Source of the DNA: Facklamia lactis
GTDB taxonomy: Bacteria; Bacillota; Bacilli; Lactobacillales; Aerococcaceae
Assembly: GCF_015863205.1 (NCBI RefSeq)
Contig: NZ_JACBXQ010000001.1
Coordinates: 434,001-498,000 of the forward strand
Length of the DNA stretch: 64,000 bases
Reading direction: 5' to 3'
Below are positions 61,994 to 64,000 of the stretch, one piece after another (position 1 is the first letter of the stretch; every line of letters begins with the position of its first letter). The notes beneath the pieces were generated by a model. It worked only from the letters and a program-made list of their open reading frames with translations, was not told the origin of the DNA and made no database searches. The position numbers and the translations under genes were made by a program.

Positions 61994-63148
61994 ATGAAAA
62001 AATTTACCGACCAAGAAAAGATAGACCTACTGACGGACATTATTGCCATGAAATCGGTCAATGAAAATGAAATTGAAGTGGCTAACTATTTAAAAGATCT
62101 ATTTAACCAATATGGAATTGAATCACAAATTATTCCCGTCACAGATACGCGGGTTAACTTAGTCGCTGAAATCGGATCAGGAAGCCCAGTCATTGGTATT
62201 TCTGGCCACATGGATGTGGTGACACCAGGTAACCTTGACGAATGGGAAACAGATCCCTTTGAGTTAGTCGAAAAAGACGGAAAACTCTTCGGCCGAGGAA
62301 CCAATGATATGAAGGGAGGGCTGCTTAACTTAGCCATCGCGATGATCGAACTAAAAGAAAGCCAAGCTCTCACTAATGGAACCTTACGCTTCTTGGCGAC
62401 AACCGGTGAAGAAGTAGGAGCAGCTGGTTCGAAGAAATTATATGAGGAAGGCTATATGGATGATGTCGACTACCTTTGGGTGGCAGAACCTTCTGTTGAT
62501 GTGATTATTTATTCACATAAAGGATCCTTGAACTTCAAAATCACCTCTCTGGGAGAAGCGGCTCACTCTTCCATGCCAGAAAAAGGATATAACGCAATTA
62601 ATCCTTTGATGGAATATCTCTTAGAAGTCGATAAGATTTGCAATACAGATCCTCGAACCAATGAAATCCTCAACCGTTTAGTTATGTCGACCACCATCAT
62701 TGAAGGTGGAAGCCAAGTCAACTCGATCCCGGATAAAGCAGTCGCCCAAATAAATTGCCGAACCATTCCTGAATTTGATAATGAGGAAGTCATCCAAATC
62801 TTCCAAGACTTAGCCAAAAAATATAATGAAGAGAAAAAATCAAAAATCGAGGTAGAAGTCACCATGTCTCTCCCTTCTGTCTTCACAACCGGCCAATCCA
62901 AAATGATTGACTTAACCAAAGAATTAGCTAAGAAATACTTTGATAAAGAAGTGACTGTTGAAGGATCAACTGGTGTAACAGATGCTTCGAACTTGTTACG
63001 TGATAAAGGACCAGACTTCCCCTTCATGATGTTTGGACCTGGTGAAACTAAAATGGCTCATAAGGTCAATGAGTATGTATGGAAGGATTTCTATTTGAAA
63101 TTCTCTGATCTCTATAAAGACTTAATCTTAGGCTTGATTGAAGAATAG
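61994..63148 (+). CDS. M20-family peptidase/deacylase (ArgE/DapE type)
   Basis: This 384-residue zinc enzyme of the ArgE/DapE/ACY1 family removes an acyl or amino-acid group from an amide. Metal ligands lie in GISGHMDVV (His about 71, Asp73), GRGTNDMKGG (Asp about 103), TTGEEVGAAG (Glu pair about 137-138), AEPS and a late MAHKVNEYV His. The substrate is not clear; N-succinyl-diaminopimelate or a peptide is possible. Two ATGs compete. The second (61994) is chosen because AGGAGG lies seven bases before it, while the first (61988) is too close. Confidence 0.9.
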   Translation: MKKFTDQEKIDLLTDIIAMKSVNENEIEVANYLKDLFNQYGIESQIIPVTDTRVNLVAEIGSGSPVIGISGHMDVVTPGNLDEWETDPFELVEKDGKLFGRGTNDMKGGLLNLAIAMIELKESQALTNGTLRFLATTGEEVGAAGSKKLYEEGYMDDVDYLWVAEPSVDVIIYSHKGSLNFKITSLGEAAHSSMPEKGYNAINPLMEYLLEVDKICNTDPRTNEILNRLVMSTTIIEGGSQVNSIPDKAVAQINCRTIPEFDNEEVIQIFQDLAKKYNEEKKSKIEVEVTMSLPSVFTTGQSKMIDLTKELAKKYFDKEVTVEGSTGVTDASNLLRDKGPDFPFMMFGPGETKMAHKVNEYVWKDFYLKFSDLYKDLILGLIEE

Positions 63149-63155
63149 TTTTATC

Positions 63156-63186
63156 CCCTTCTCAATTATTTAGAGAAGGGTTTTTT
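63156..63186 (+). terminator. Terminator of the M20 deacylase gene
   Basis: An 8-bp stem (CCCTTCTC / GAGAAGGG) with a 9-base loop is followed by TTTTTT. Confidence 0.88.
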
Positions 63187-63302
63187 ATTGATAAAACTTA
63201 TAAATAATATTGCTTGCTGTTTCGATCCTCTTCAAAGCCTAGTCTATCCACTTTTATTATTAGCAATTTATTAAATAAATCATTTCTTTCATTTTCCATC
63301 GT

Positions 63303-63331
63303 TTGGTGGTGATTTGCGCATGTGATAATAT
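63303..63331 (+). promoter_or_regulatory. Promoter of the transglutaminase-like gene
   Basis: TTGGTG (63303-63308), a 17-base spacer and TAATAT (63326-63331) lie 36 bases before the ATG. Confidence 0.6.
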
Positions 63332-63367
63332 CAACATGTTAAATTTATTATCATTGGAGGAAAAGAA

Positions 63368-64000
63368 ATGAGAAAAATATTGAAACGCCTTTCTACTCTT
63401 GTCATGGGACTAAGCTTATTAGCCCCTATTGGATCCGGTCTAGCTCATGCTGAAGAAGCTAGTAGCGCAGGAGAAAGTCGGGCAGGAACTTTTACAGTTG
63501 ACTTTGATCTATCACACCACGAAGGAGAAGAGGTACGTCTTTGGATCCCTTATGCTCAATCGGATGACTTTCAAGAAATATCAAATATTAAAGTGACGTT
63601 TGACGAAGAGAATGCTAAGAGCGAAATCACAGAAGATGATAAGGGCAACCAAATCCTTTATGTTGAATGGTCACCCGAAGCTACTGATCGTACTTTAACT
63701 TACTCTTTTGACGTCGAACGTCAAGAGGTACTACGTCCTGACTTCAAAGAGGAAGAAGACTTTGATCCAGCTGAATTCGATGAATTCTTACAAGGTAACT
63801 CTTTAATGCCGATTGATGGTGAAGTCAAGGAAACAGCCGAAAGCATCATAGAAGGTAAAACAACAGTCAAGGACAAAGCCCAAGCTATCTATGACTGGAT
63901 CTATGACAATATGGAACGTGACAATGATGTCGTGGGATGTGGTTTAGGCGATGTTAAGAACTTACTTGTTGATTTAGATGGTAAATGTACTGATATTCAC
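63368..64000 (+). CDS. Secreted transglutaminase-like protein (partial, C-terminus beyond window)
   Basis: 211 codons are open from an ATG with GGAGG before it to the window edge. A Sec signal peptide (1-28, ending AHA-E) is followed by a beta-rich N-terminal domain (about 40-120). The start of a transglutaminase core comes next: AQAIYDWIYDNM (about 178-189) and the putative nucleophile in GKCTDIH (last seven residues). The catalytic His and Asp would lie outside the window. The protein has no lipobox. Relatives are cysteine proteases or transglutaminases at the cell surface, so the reaction is open. Confidence 0.8.
   Translation, partial: MRKILKRLSTLVMGLSLLAPIGSGLAHAEEASSAGESRAGTFTVDFDLSHHEGEEVRLWIPYAQSDDFQEISNIKVTFDEENAKSEITEDDKGNQILYVEWSPEATDRTLTYSFDVERQEVLRPDFKEEEDFDPAEFDEFLQGNSLMPIDGEVKETAESIIEGKTTVKDKAQAIYDWIYDNMERDNDVVGCGLGDVKNLLVDLDGKCTDIH

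Noticed and set aside
1-64000. CRISPR array, prophage, insertion sequence, toxin-antitoxin or secondary-metabolite cluster
   Set aside because: No spaced direct repeats, transposase, integrase, phage structural genes or synthase modules were seen; the only tandem repeats are coding repeats and regulatory boxes.
1-64000. tRNA or rRNA genes
   Set aside because: Intergenic regions were read for tRNA arms, CCA ends and rRNA motifs; the tRNA-like complementarities found belong to the two T-box leaders.

Overview
The window is a low-GC Gram-positive (Firmicutes) chromosome segment, most likely from the order Lactobacillales. The evidence is the division/cell-wall (dcw) cluster order, the mevalonate genes mvaA and mvaS, the MurT/GatD pair, an EpuA-type small membrane protein, a GlpO-type glycerol-3-phosphate oxidase and T-box leaders. 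Aerococcaceae or Carnobacteriaceae would fit, but the genus cannot be fixed from the sequence alone. Nothing looks like a prophage, insertion sequence, CRISPR array, tRNA or rRNA. Most genes are on the minus strand.

Layout. 1-4.9 kb: 3' -truncated ezrA, rpsD with a leader, and an amino-acid ABC importer behind a T-box riboswitch. 4.9-6.7 kb: nudF, a tail-anchored acidic protein and mtnN. 6.8-9.2 kb (plus strand): the xpaC-telA pair. 9.2-27.3 kb (minus): ileS with a T-box, then divIVA-ylmH-ylmG-ftsZ-ftsA-divIB-murG-murD-mraY-murE-pbp2B-ftsL-rsmH-mraZ. This is a nearly complete dcw cluster, but sepF and ylmE are missing from their usual place. 27.4-30.9 kb: a small membrane protein, epuA-like, mbl, murA and a DUF1146 protein. 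31-33.5 kb: mvaS and mvaA. 33.6-39.2 kb: upp, glyA, and a tdk-prfA-prmC-sua5 operon. 39.3-42.3 kb (plus): murT-gatD and a HAD hydrolase, with a nagA-like 3' remnant between them.

42.3-52.1 kb is more accessory. It holds an MFS transporter, a secreted acidic repeat protein with PepSY-like segments, glpO-glpK with a cre-like site, a pseudouridine catabolism pair (an HTH-PfkB kinase and psuG) with a palindromic operator, and a BMP-family nucleoside-binding protein.

52.1-61.7 kb is the most interesting part. Seven genes form one transcription unit: UgpC-type ATPase, permease, LplA-like binding protein, permease, Dcr2-like metallophosphoesterase, MATE exporter and DUF624 protein. It is preceded by four TTTAC repeats spaced exactly 11 bp apart, which is the architecture of a PhoP (Pho) box. 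The neighbouring CehA/McbA-type PHP metallohydrolase gene has two more pairs of such repeats. I infer a phosphate-starvation system that imports an organophosphate or phosphoglycan and cleaves it in the cytoplasm. The window ends with an M20 peptidase/deacylase and the start of a secreted transglutaminase-like protein.

A second unusual theme is that all three ABC/BMP substrate-binding proteins in the window, from three unrelated families, lack the lipobox cysteine that normally anchors such proteins in Gram-positive bacteria.
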